From assembly GCA_020746875.1 (NCBI GenBank), contig JAGTJL010000021.1:496001-560000 (forward strand): a stretch of DNA of 64,000 nucleotides, given 5' to 3'. The notes under the pieces were generated by a model. The model saw nothing but the letters and a program-made list of their open reading frames with translations, searched no databases and was not told the origin of the DNA. Below, piece after piece: positions 33,661 to 45,718 of the stretch (its first letter is position 1; each line of letters begins with the position of its first letter). This DNA comes from Rhexocercosporidium sp. MPI-PUGE-AT-0058. Taxonomy: Eukaryota; Ascomycota; Leotiomycetes; Helotiales. A program made the translations under genes and the position numbers.

Positions 33661-36600
33661 TGTCTAAACTTAGGTCAGTACATGAGAAATACAAGTTGCC
33701 CGTTTTATTCTACTTACAAGATTCATTCAGAGTTGGCTCTTGGGATTTGGTGGTAGAGCGGAGTATCTGTTTTGAGGTCCGAGTGACTAATGTCACAATC
33801 TGGACTATGAAGCGAAAAAGTATGCCAAGATTTGGCTGGAGGCTTGAAGCGCGGATGGGTTAAACTACAGAAACTTCAACATGTTAGTAATGTGCCAGTT
33901 GGATATGTTAAATAGCAAATCGAGGGGTTTATGTGGGTTGGGGCCTGTGATTTTCGGGTGCCAGTCACTGAGATGAAGTAAGGACATTCGAAATGTCGAC
34001 TTCTATTAATCGGTTGAGCTGAACCTTGAAACACCCCGACTTCCTAGCATCAAGAAATTTCATCTTTGGGAACATGAAATTAATTTATCCAAGGATATAA
34101 TTTGAGCTGCCACCAATCAACGTTTTCGCATTTCACATTTGCAGAGTAAAATCGGGCGTGACCAGCATTCAAGAGGCTCCAAAATTAAACAAAAACACAA
34201 GCACTCACTAATGTCGCAAAGCCACCTGAGGACTTTGACGAAGCCAATATTCAAGAATCTCGCGCCCCGCTGTGAATGGTCCAGTACGCCGGAATCGAAG
34301 AACTTAGCTGAAAACTCTCTGCTTTTGTCCGTGTCAATACAGCCTTTTACGTAGAACTGGATGATCGAATGTGGAGCGATGTCCTAACAGACAATGACCT
34401 TCAGAAATCGGGTTTTCAGAGTGAGGCAGGGACGATATCCTGTTCGAACCTTTGTACTGCGTGAGGATCAAGATGGGTGGAATGTGCTGAGTCGGGGTGA
34501 GGACTTATGAATGGCAAGGGTGTTGCTTGCTGTTATGGGTGGGCTTGGGCGAATGCCAAAGCTCCGTTTGGTGTTGATTTTCTAGAGATTGCGCGTTGTG
34601 GCGCAAGAAATTGCGTCAAGAGACCTATTCTGGTTGTCAGCATGGAGTTCGAGGCCGAATATGTCTAGGTAGGTGATATCGAGTCCTCAATGTCTGACTG
34701 TGACTTGGACAATCAAAAGTGACAGCTGTGCCTTCGGTCAAAGAAGCCCAAATACCAGATTGGACTTTGAAGGTAAAATGGTCGGCGGCTCTCTCGATGC
34801 GGACGCAACGTCAGGTGGACCACTGACCAATGTCTTGAAAAGCTTTCTTGACTTTGAAATAGGTGTGGAGTGTATGAGAAAGGAGCTTCAAGATGCAAGA
34901 GATGGAGGAGGGGATGTGGGCTGGGATTTCTGAAGTCCGTGATCCCGAGGTCGGAGGGTAGAGCTTTAGTGGTGAATTGGAAAGTTGTTTTTAATCTCGG
35001 GAGATGTGGGAAAATAAGGATGCTGAGAAGGGAGGATATTGAAGAGGGACGTCGACGAGGAATGGGAGCTGGAAGGTATGACGTAAATGAAGCACTTACC
35101 GATTAGAAAGAGCCCTCTTCAAAAGGCAGGAGCACCACTCCTCTAGAGCTTGACCTGTCAAGGTGGAAGTAGCAGAGCAGAGACCTTTCTCTGCAAATAT
35201 GTGTTAGCGCGGCTCTCGAGTCTGCGTGTCAGAAAAGTGAATGTCTGAAAACCTTACAATACTTTGGGATGTACCACCAACGGAATCGAAATACCGCTCT
35301 CGAAGTAAAGTCAACGGGCAAAATCCTGTCGACGTGTTAGCTTTCTATTCCCATATTGCGGGTACAGTGTATTGAACTCACCAGACTCTATTGGGCTTTT
35401 GAGAATTTACAAGGTCAGAGCTAGTTTTGCGGAAGATTGAGTTTCAGGTTGTTGTGTTGCTTTGTTTTCGAGAGGCCCCGGTGGCGAGGATGGTGTTGAT
35501 TTATGGCCCCGTTGGTCCTAGCGCGGTTCTCTTTACTCTGAGTTTCTCTGATGGCCTACGCAAAGGAGACTCCCGATGCCGGCGGGGATGGAAATAGAGG
35601 TAACTGCGATCCGTTGATTTTCTGAAGAGGAGATTCGAAATCGGAGATTTCTACATGGAATTTGAGCATACGCAACAACGTTAACATCAAGAAGAAGGAT
35701 GAAGACGGGCGCTCACCTTTCATTATACTATCAAATCCCTCGCATGCTAGATGGAATGTCTGGAGACTGGTTTTGTGTTGAAGCGTTGATTTGTTTATCT
35801 TCTGAATTGGAGGCTTTATTGGCGTTTAGAGATTGCATTGACATTTGATCAAGGTTCAAAATATATATTATACTTGATTTGGATGGAATCGGTAACGCTC
35901 TTGCCACACTTCATCAGTTCCAAAGCCATCTTTGTTTCTTTGCGAATCTAAGACTCAACATGATGGAAGTTTAAAAAATACGTAGGTAACTTGAAAAGAC
36001 TTTTGATTCAAAACCTACATATAGCAAAGGCAAACTTGGAATATTCACTTTGAGCAGGCCTAGCTAGTAGTGATGGAAATCAATACAGTCTTGAATTTTT
36101 TTTTAAAAAAAAGATCTAATTGCTTTATATAAATCACTAGCAATCATTCTCAAGAAATCATCTCGTAATCCAGATGATATGAATAGGGCTGGCTCACACA
36201 TCTACAGATGTCCATAAAGATGCCTACTCCTTTTCCCAAGCACATTCAATGGGCTCTGAATGGAAAATTGTAATTTAGGCTCACAAGAGCTGTTTGAGAT
36301 GGCTAGGCCATGATTGCATTTGCCATGCGCCGCTGTTCCGATCTAGGCACTCCTCTTCAATTAGGCCTCAGGAGTCCTCAATGCCTAATTATTGACTAGA
36401 TACTGGAGAAAGTGGCATCTTCGAGACCTCGAAGAACACCTCAGCATCTGCTACATACGCGGCAGCCTCTCAGCAGATGGTCAGACTCTTTCTACTATGA
36501 TGGTGTTTAACACGCAGATTGCTGTCGAGGATCAAGGTAAATATCAACAGACCACGACCTCATTTCCAACCCGTTGATTTGAACACAGCTATGTGGAACA

Positions 36601-38197
36601 GTTGTGGTAGATGTTTACATACCTCCAGGACTTTTCAAAATTTGATCGAGCTAGCGATGAATGATTCAATTTCAACTTTACAATGAAGTGCAGCATGCGG
36701 AATAGCGATGCAAATCCAAGAAGGATTTGTGTGTCAGATTCATATTATTGGCAAACATACCAGCTTTCCCTCTTCCCCGGACTAGCCCAAAGTCCAACAC
36801 ATTCCAATCAAAGCCTGCCACAAATGCCACAAACCTTACAAAACCTACGCAGACTACCTCGCCCTGAGTTACCGCTTAGTATTAACTACCCCCTCTTTCC
36901 TTCCGTCGCACACTCCCCACGGCAAGAAATAGGAAGACCAAGAGGAAGAAAAAAACAAACCACGCTTAAAAACACAAGTAAAAGAGCATGCAAAACCACA
37001 AATCGAAACCAAAAAATATACAAATAATAAGAAAGGCCCTCAGATTAGCTCTCAAGTTCTCATCGCGAACACTTGCCCACTCTCCCCTCACATCCACCAT
37101 TCCCTCTACTCACCAAGAAGGCAAGCAAGAAAGAACAGCAGTAGCTCAGAGAGGTGGTAGGTTGGCCTGCAATTTTGGCTTATGACATTTTTTTGGTCAT
37201 CACTGGGCTTGTGTGGAAGAGCGATATGAAAAACAAATCTCGACAGTATGAAAATGTGCCTTTGCTTCCGAACCGACGTCCATGTTTTGTTTTGCTTGCT
37301 TCGTTGTACGGTGGAAGTTCTTGCTCGGGTTGGAGGGGTGTGGGGAGAGGGATCTATTCGCATTCAGTCAGTATTACTCCTATCAAATCGAGGAAGCAAA
37401 GCGGGGATGGGAGGGGCAATGGGAAGGGAATTGGAAGAGCGGAAGTGAAGAGAAAAGAATAGAAAAGAAACATACCGCACTCCTCCGATTGAAAACTATA
37501 TTTCTACCCTCACCAACGCCTTTCACCTCGCCACCTCGCAGACCCAGCCCTCTACATCGCAGCAGCCACAACCCCCATTGTAGCCACTACTCTGCAAGAA
37601 AGGACTCCACTCAGCGACTTGATATAGCGTCTCAGGTAGTTGCATTTGTCGTCCTTGTCATGCTTCACCCTCTCTCTCGCACACCTGAACTCCAACCCAT
37701 CCTCACAAATGAACCACCCACAAGTACATCGGGGAAAGAAAAGAAAAGAATGAACCGTGGCTTGGATAGGACACAACTGACAAGACCAGCTCAGATCTCT
37801 GTTCAAAACAAACACGCATTTCCGACCGTAAGAGAAGAGATTTTACGTCTTCCCAGAGGCTGGATCGTGAGGTTTAGCTCTTGAATTGTGGTTGTGGATT
37901 TTCGTCACTGCTGGTTTCTTCGTTGTTGTCAGAGTAGATCGAGAGGAAGACGCGAAGTGGTTTTGTAGCGCGATGCCAATGCAGGACGCTAGCGGCCGCC
38001 TCATGGCACTTTACTGGATATGGTGAGGCTAAAGCTTCTTAGCGCGAGTTTATTTCTCAGCCTCATCAAGCTTGAAGCTTTTCGATATCTGCCCTGAATC
38101 AGGAACCGTCAACTTCACCTCAGTACCTCACCACAACCCAACTCCCTCCTCTCCGCCACAGTACAGAAATAAGTCTCTTCGGAGCACCAACTTCATC
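33661..38197. promoter_or_regulatory. 4.5-kb gene-free interval between divergent genes
   Basis: It lies between the start of the BTB-like gene (minus) and ISY1 (plus). No open frame looks coding. The 200-codon frame at 37282-37884 is low-complexity and starts in a leader-like region. The stretch holds A/T-rich blocks (35800-36150, with a T8/A8 junction near 36098) and purine- or pyrimidine-rich tracts (37380-37560). Long 5' leaders, leader introns or a non-coding RNA are possible. Confidence 0.45.
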
Positions 38198-39080
38198 ATG
38201 GTACACCCCCCTTTCTCCCCCTGCTCCTTCAACAAACCGTCTAACAACCCCCTCAGGCGCGTAACTCAGAAAAAGCGCAATCGATGCTCTTCCGGTTCCG
38301 CGAATCCCAAGCCGCCGACCTCGGAATCCTCGACGCAGGCCGCACCCGCCGTCCAAAGATGATAACGGAAGTGACCTCTATCCCATCCTGCGAGAAATGG
38401 CGCGGTCAGGTCCTCAAAGAGATCTCTAGAAAGGTGTCTAAGATCCAGGATCCGAGTCTAAGCGATTTCATGATCCGCGATCTGAACGATGAGATCAATA
38501 AGTTGATGCGCGAGAAGCATATGTGGGAGGTGCAGGTTAGGAATCTGGGGGGCCCGAATTATATGAGGGGTGGAGGGGCGGTCTATGATGATGAGGGGGT
38601 GGAGATTAAAGGTGCGGGGAAGGGGTATAGGTATGTCTGTTTTCATCCCCTTCTGTTCTCCTCTCTATACTTTATGTTTGGATTTGCTTTTGGGAATTGG
38701 GAGTTGGGGTGTTAATAGAACCTAGGTATTTCGGGCGCGCCAAATCCCTCCCCGGCGTAGCAGAACTCTTCGCATCTGCCAAACCCGCCAAACCCTCGAA
38801 AAACACCAATCCCGACCTAAGAAAACTAGTAGACGCATCCTACTACGGCTATAATCTCGACGAGGAAGACGGAACGTTATTGGCGTATGAGACGCAGAAG
38901 GAGCAGGAGGCTTTTGAGAATCTTTTGGCGAGCGGTGGGGAGGGAGGGAAGCCGAAAGATTGGGAGCCGCTACCGGGTGATGAGGGGGGTGGGGACGGGT
39001 GGAGGTTGCCGACCGCGGAGGAGGTGCAGGAGGAGTTGGTGGAGAGGAGAAGAAGGAGGTTGTTGGATAAACTGGGTTAA
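38198..39080 (+). CDS. isy1: Pre-mRNA-splicing factor ISY1
   Basis: Exons 38198-38200 (the ATG alone), 38257-38630 and 38726-39080 join in frame to 243 residues. The sequence after splicing begins MARNSEKAQSMLFRFRESQA and continues with GRTRRPKMITEVTSIPSCEKW, the signature of ISY1, with LNDEINKLMREKHMWE and NLGGPNYMRG following. ISY1 is a component of the NineTeen-complex-associated, catalytically active spliceosome, where it supports first-step fidelity; it acts in the nucleus. The N-terminal region is by far the most conserved and matches the family closely. The C-terminal half is Gly/Glu-rich with a basic end (RRRRRLLDKLG). Placing the first intron directly behind the start codon is unusual but gives the expected N-terminus exactly. 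Confidence 0.95.
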
Positions 39081-39999
39081 GCGGTGAGGTGTGTGGGCGG
39101 AGGCTGTTGTTTTGTTTTGTTAGGTGAGTTGTGCCTTACACGAGAGGGGTTTTAATACCTACCTACCTTACCTACCTATGCAATCATGAAATCTAGCAGA
39201 ACTGCTGCTACGAAGGCAATTGGCTCAGTTCATTCTTTCTTGTGAAGCACTCGTGTCTTGATACCAAGAACATATATATTCCCAATAACCCATGCCAAAA
39301 CCTCCTAGCAGACATCTCCAAACACCCAACCTACAACACAAACAAACAAAAAAACAATCCCTCAAACAGCAATTCTTCTCTTCTCTTTCTCCCCATTCCT
39401 ATCCTCATCCCCTTATCCTCGTCCTCCTCTCCCCACCGAACAATCCGCAATCGATTCCCTCCAACGTTGTACTAGTACTCCAAGAAATCTAAAAAGTTGA
39501 GGTAAAGGCGGGATATGAGACAATCAACATACGAGATTATCATCCGAGCTGATTTAATTTTCAAAGCCAAGGGGAGGAGAGTAGAATGATGTGGAATCAC
39601 CATGTAGCTAGGAGTGGGGTACGGAGATATAGGTTACTATTCAGCGGGAGCTAGAGCGCTGGTGACTTCTATTTCCTTTGCTTGTTCGGCCCATTGAGAA
39701 GCGACGGGCACGCGAGCCTGCAACGAAAGAATCGGAATCCGGAAGTAGGATCCAGTTATCACTCGAATCGATAGAATATTTCAATCATATTACGAGAGTT
39801 TGCAGACCGATCGCGCGGAAGGAAAAAAAAAACTATTGCTCATTGGAATGTATGCCTGCATCCACATAACCTCATAACTACATAAGTACTCCCCCTTCAG
39901 CTTGCCCTAGTGTTCATCAATCTAGCAATTCATCACTCCACGCTCCCCATATCCATCAATCATGATATGTACTTCCATCCCCTCCACGCAGAAACCCAC
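39081..39999. other. Convergent 3' spacer
   Basis: Spacer between the ISY1 and transaldolase 3' ends. It holds a TACCTACC-type run near 39157-39178. I see no gene. Confidence 0.5.
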
Positions 40000-41468
40000 T
40001 TAAGCCTCAATCTTAGCCTTGAGAATATCCTTCAACGTAACGGCATCAGCAGCAAACTTGCTGATACCCTCGCGCAGCTTCTCAACACCCATCTGGTCCT
40101 CGTTGAAGTCGAAGCGGAAGTCAGACTCGTTGTCAATGTAGGACTTCTTCTCGATGTTGAGGGACTTGGCGCCTGCGGCGTCGAGCTTCTTGGGGACGGG
40201 GTCGGTGGATCCCATCATGTCTTCGAGGAGGTTGGGCTGGTTTTGGTTAGTTTAAACTTCCTTACAAAATAAACCTGCCAGAGAGTCCGGGAGGGGGTTC
40301 TTGTGAGGGACGGAGCAATGGTAGGAGGGCAAACATACCGAGATGGTCAAGTAATCACATCCAGCCAACTCAGTAATCTCACCAACACTTCTGAAAGAAG
40401 CGCCCATAACGATGGTCTTGTAACCGAACTTCTTGTAGTAATCAAAGATGCTCTTGACGGACGCAACTCCTGGGTCCTCCTCCTTGCTGTAAGTCTTTCC
40501 GGTCTTGGCCTTGTACCAATCGAGGATACGGCCGACGAAGGGGGAGATGAGGTAGGCGTCAGCCTCGGCGGCGGCGATGGCTTGGACTTTCGAGAAGAGG
40601 AGGGTCAAGTTGCAGTTGATGCCGTGCTCCTTCTGGAGGATGCGGGCGGCTTGGATACCTTCCCAGGTAGAGGCAATCTTGATCAGGACGCGGGACTTGT
40701 CGACGCCGACGGACTTGTAGAGCTGTTGATTTTTATCAGCATTGTCGTTTTGCGATTGACATAGTTGAAAAGGTGATTCTGATAGTTTGATAGGAAACAT
40801 ACCTCGATGATGTGCAGAGCCTTGTTAACGGAACCCTGGGTATCGAACGAGAAACGGGCATCAACCTCAGTCGAAACCTTTCCTGGGACAATATTCAAGA
40901 TCTCCTTTCCGAACTCGACCAGAAGACGATCAAGAGTAGCATCGGTCTTCTCGTCGAGGTCCTTGCCGTGGGACTTGCCGTACTCGACAGCGACGTCAAT
41001 CAGCTTGGCATATTCGGGTTTCTTGGATGCGGCGAGGATGAGGGAGGGGTTGGTGGTGGCATCCTGGGGCTTATATTTGCCAATGGCTATGGGCCAATCA
41101 GTATGGTGTTCGTAGGAAGGGTTGGAGAGGTTCTTTGCAGTCGGAGGGGATGTATTGAGTGGTGGAGATAGAGCTGGGGTTTCTTACATGCGAAATCACC
41201 TGGAGAAGAAAAAGTTAGCTGATGTCCCAACGGATTGCATTGAGGGGTTAAAGAGACTTACCAGAATCACTGACAACAGTCTGCAGCGAATGAAGTATTA
41301 GCAAACTCATACCTCGCAATGTAAAGAGCAGAGGAGGCCATTGCGACGCATCTCAACGATGTGTCTTGATCTCCGCGTTCTCCGCCACTTTGAAAGCTGC
41401 ACCGCACTTTGGATGGAGGGGTAACTCACGGTGCCAGAAGCCTTAAGCTGTTCTAATGAGTTGCTCAT
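40000..41468 (-). CDS. tal1: Transaldolase
   Basis: Six exons on the minus strand, 41468-41430, 41280-41262, 41199-41188, 41086-40803, 40722-40339 and 40236-40000, give 324 residues, the usual length. The start [13 protein letters not shown] leads through two tiny exons (19 and 12 nt) into [20 protein letters not shown], the conserved N-terminal motif. [20 protein letters not shown] follows, and then [16 protein letters not shown], whose second Lys forms the Schiff base. Transaldolase moves a dihydroxyacetone unit between sedoheptulose 7-phosphate and glyceraldehyde 3-phosphate in the cytosolic non-oxidative pentose phosphate pathway. All junctions keep frame and have GT..AG ends. The intron density near the 5' end is typical of highly expressed fungal genes. 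Confidence 0.97.
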
Positions 41469-42969
41469 GATTGCGATTGTGTGATGTGTAGATGTGACTG
41501 CGGTATGGTATTGGATTTTGTTTGTATTCGCGGAGTGTGTTTCTCTTTGTGGTGTTGTTGAGGAAGGAATGGAAGAGAGAGGAGAGGAAAAGAATTTGGA
41601 GGTTAAAAACAACTTGACCCCTCCTCCATCCGGGTCTCGTCTCAACACCCGCACTGCAGCGCGATCTAAAACGCCCAAGCTCTGTCTAACCCCGTCGCCG
41701 TCATAAGCTGATTAACCACCACCCCACCAGCATACGCGCCAATCAGAAGCGAGGCTGGCCGCGCCCTCAATAACCGCATTACATCTAGCCCTGCATTTCT
41801 CAATTCTTACAGGAGGAGTTCTCTTCTCCGAGCATCTCTTGTTCCGACTTGCCTTATCACATCACTTTTCAATTGCCCATGACATACATCTCCTTCTTGT
41901 TTGTTTGTTTGTTTGTTTGTGTATGGAGAGAAAGTCTCATGTTCACTTGTCAGGACCTCAGGTCCGGTCCACGGAACTAAAGGTGGCGAGACAACATCCA
42001 TCCCACCCTGCCCCTCTATTCTGACGTGACTGGCGGACATCTGTCACCCGAAGCCAATGATGTTCTATCCGGCCCCAAAATACAAAGAAGAAGAAGAACA
42101 AGGGCCTAAAAGATCTAGAACTCCATCACATAGTCAGCATTGAAGTAAATACCTCAGCCTTATTCATCCGCTTCAATCTCTTCCCCATCATCTGCCGCTT
42201 CAACATTTCATCACAGCACGCAAGCCAGCAAACAGACAAGCGGTGTTGATGCAATTCCGGATACTTCCATCTTCTTGCGTTCAATTGCCGCATCCGTCTC
42301 CGCTCCACGGACATACCATGCCTCATACCATATCTCACATTCACGAATCACGACTTGCTTCCACGTTCTGAGGTGTTATTTGTTGATTCGCTAGAGAGCT
42401 TCTGGGTGGGCTAGATGGAATGGGGGAGGAGGTTATGTAAGTCTTCGTGTATGTAGATTGGTATGCTGAGTGGGGCGGAGATAGGTGATGTTATGCATAA
42501 CTCTTCCTACCTTACCTATGACCGAATTGGATGTCAATAAAACGAATCAGACTCTTGTTTTTGCGAGATTCGAAAGCAGAGCAGGAGTAAGTTGAGGATG
42601 GCAGTCACGTGGAATGCCACCAAGACCTGGCAAGGTTGTTTGAGGGAAACGTAATTGAATAGTGGCTATCATGCCACCTCGGACTCTTTGTAGCGCGAGA
42701 CACGAAATGTTTCTCCGGAAATGCTCGAAGGTGGTATCACGTGATAAACACCTATTTCCTGGGCTGACTTTTCTTTGCGAGTCTCTGTAGTCCCTTCGAG
42801 CCTATTTGTTCACGAATACAACATTATGGCCCAATGTTTGTTGTAGGGAGGTTGGGGGGGGGGCTGAGTGTGATTCGGCTATCTTGGGACAAAGAAACTA
42901 TTCGTCTACACTTACATCTTCTGATGGGCTGGACAGTTTCAACGGCCTCATCTAGCCGGAGGCGTATAC
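41469..42969. other. Spacer with transaldolase promoter
   Basis: Holds the transaldolase 5' region (minus strand, C/T-poor on plus) and the region beyond the BOR1-like stop. I see no gene. A (TTTG)n tract of six units lies at 41897-41920. Confidence 0.5.
41897..41920. repeat. (TTTG)n microsatellite
   Basis: Six tandem tetranucleotide units in the transaldolase upstream region. Confidence 0.9.
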
Positions 42970-44999
42970 TTAAACAACACCATCTCCAACTCTCTCGCCC
43001 TCCTTCCCTATATCTCCGCTTCCACTCCCATCACCCTTATCCCTCTCAACCACCTCACTCACCTCCTCATCCCCCTCCGGGCACCCCTCCCTACAAGCCC
43101 ACTCATCCACAAACCTCAACGTCGCCCTCCCCCAAACCCTCCCCATAAACATCAACCTAACCGGCACCAACCCAATGATGATCACCGGGAAAGCCGGCGC
43201 CGCCTTCGTCAACGTAACCCCAAATACCACGCCCGTCATTACAATCTGGGTAGCCGTATACCCGTGCACACCCCACCAGCCCTTCACACCTTTAGGAAGC
43301 GGTGGTAGTTCAGAAGGCGGGGTGAGCATGTAGAAGAAGCGATATAGGATCGGGTTCGAGGCGAGGGATTGCTCGCCCATGAATAAAAAGAGACCCGCGA
43401 GGACGGAGGTTGGAGTGAGGCCTAGGACGTGTTGGAAGGGTGGAGAGAGAAAGAGTAGGATGATTGCGGATTGGAGAAATGGAGACCAGCGCTGTTCGTA
43501 TACTTCATGCTTCTCCTCAATCTTGACTTCTCGTTCCCCTGTCTCGGGGTCCGTGGTTATGATTTCCGTGCGGATGGTGTGCAGGAGCGATTCGGAATGC
43601 AGTGGTGCTTGTGGTAGGAGACCGTTTGCGGGTGGGATGCCGAGGATACCACAGAGTGCTGTGGTGGTTCCGAGTAGGATGATGTCCCATGCGAAACCAC
43701 CTGGTTTCTTGGTGCCGTAGCGGTCGAGAGTGCAGATGATACTGCTTATCTCGTGGTCGAAGAAGAAGAGGACTGTGATGATTGCACCGGGGATGATGGA
43801 TATGAAGATCCACTCAATTGGTAATTTCCAGAATTGAACGAAGAAGGTGCTGCGGTCTGGGCTGGATGGTCGAAATGAGGTTTGCACTACGAGGGTTTGT
43901 TTGTCAAGTGTAGCCAGTTCGCCTATGTTAGGCATCCCGATGAAGAGGATGATCGATATGGCAGCTGCGTATTCCGACAGTCCCATCCGGATGTAGCGAT
44001 GGAAAAGCGGTTTCCATGATTTAGCTGTCGATAGGAAGACAGCGAGGAGGAAGGTCCCCGCAGCGCCAATTACAGAGTAGAGGAAGGATGCGAAGGAGAC
44101 CTGGGCGTGGTTCCGTTCCAGTTCTTGTACTGCTTTGTGGAAATATATGACGCTGTTTAGAAGCGAGAATATGTCGGCGCTGAAGGTCGTTACGTATTGC
44201 ATGGTCCAGTCGTGCGCGTTGAAGATCGCGAGGAGGTAGTGCATCCAACCGGCGTGGATGAGTGACCATGCCATGAGGGAGAGGAAATCCACCTAGAATC
44301 ATCAGTCAAGTTCTCCCTCACAATACAAGAAAATAAGAGGTATGACTTACGTGAAACGAACTCTCGCAAAGCTCATAGATATTCTCAGCCAAGACAGCAA
44401 ACGGTCCAGTAACACCCAAAATCGTCAGAGGCTGGATCGAAAATCTACAACACACTTTATCAGCTCAATTCCCTCACATCCCAACCACTCAATCATCATC
44501 ATCAAACTCACAGCGAGAAAATGATTCCACACAGCCCCGTACTGAACACAACCTCAATCGTCCCCCAATTCATACCCGTTCTCACATAGAGATCACTCGC
44601 AAATGTAATCCCCGGCAGAATATTCGTGAAGAATACATAGACCGCACTCGCGAATACTAACTGGTTGAATAGCGTCCAGTCAGAGATATATCGTTTTCGG
44701 ATGTTGCTGATATCTTGTCTGAGGAGTCTGAATGGTCGGAGTTTCCCCTCTGGACTAAATTGCCTTTGAAGTTTTTGCTTGAGAGGGACTTTGGTGGGAG
44801 GGTTCATAGAGGAGTAGGTGTTTGTGGTGTTGTCCTGAATACCTTTTTCGAATGTCGTCCTATCGCGTAGACTCGCTTCGATGTCCAATTCTGGTTCCAT
44901 AATGCCCTTCTCAGCCTGCTCTTGGCCTTTCTCTTCAAGCCCAGAAGTCGAAGAACTCCCGGAAGAAGTCTCAACCGCCATTTTCGAATTTATATCCAT
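42970..44999 (-). CDS. bor1: BOR1-like borate/anion transporter (SLC4 family)
   Basis: Three exons on the minus strand, 44999-44512, 44444-44351 and 44292-42970, join in frame to 634 residues. A hydrophilic N-terminus of about 110 residues precedes the membrane domain. Family marks include PEGKLRPFRLLRQDISNIRK just before the first membrane segment, then FSIQPLTILGVTGPFAVLAE, and later KLPIEWIFISIIPGAIITVL and ALCGILGIPPANGLLPQAPL. These match the SLC4/BOR1 fold with its two inverted repeats. Yeast Bor1 exports borate at the plasma membrane and affects vacuolar protein sorting; the same role is inferred here. The C-terminal 45 residues are acidic and Gly-rich and probably cytosolic. Introns are 58 and 67 nt. 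Confidence 0.93.
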
Positions 45000-45718
45000 G
45001 AAGAGTGTCGCGTGTTCAAGGTTATCTTAATCGCACAGCTTCAGACCCCGCAGGCCAGCATTAAATGTTATTGCAACATTCTTTCAATCTTCGTTGAACT
45101 GTCGTCGTCACTGAACGGATGTATTGGCATTGAAGAAAAACGCTTGTCAAATAGTCTTGGTGACGAGTCAATTGCCCCTGGCTTGCCACGTGCAAAGAAT
45201 TTGGTTATTGCCCAGTTTCTTGTCAACGCGGCGGCGCTAAGTGGGAATGAGGACCTTAGATGGGTAAAGACTAAGTGACCAAGGAAGAAAAAAAGTTTAA
45301 TTTGTCCTTATTCGTAGTAAGAAGACGCGTAGAGATTGAAAGAAAAAAAGAGTTGGAATACTGGATGAACAATATAGATACAGTCGCTTACAAAATCGGC
45401 TTCCCCTCCGCACTCGCGAGAAGATTTGGTGCCCCACCTAAACGGCAGGACTGAGCGAAGTATTATGTGACTAGCAAGCGCCAAGTACTGTACTGTAGCC
45501 GCTCGCGATTTACCCCTGTACGGAGTACACAGTAATAAGTTATCGGGATAAGGAGACCAGAAAATAAGAGTGAAGCTTCTAGAATGTTCTAGGTTAAATT
45601 ATTCAACTTTTTTTAGAAATCACCTAATAGCATCACTAAAGTAAAATATATAAACTTCAGCTCCCTTAAGCCCCTCTTTATTAAAGTTATGAAAATATAT
45701 ATAAAATAAAGTAAATAA
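45000..45718. other. A/T-rich spacer at the edge of the accessory block
   Basis: It covers the BOR1-like promoter and, from about 45590, a strongly A/T-rich segment just behind the NACHT-ankyrin gene stop. I see no gene. Confidence 0.5.

Noticed and set aside
37282..37884. 200-codon plus-strand frame
   Set aside because: It is low-complexity, shows no domain and lies within purine- and pyrimidine-rich non-coding sequence.
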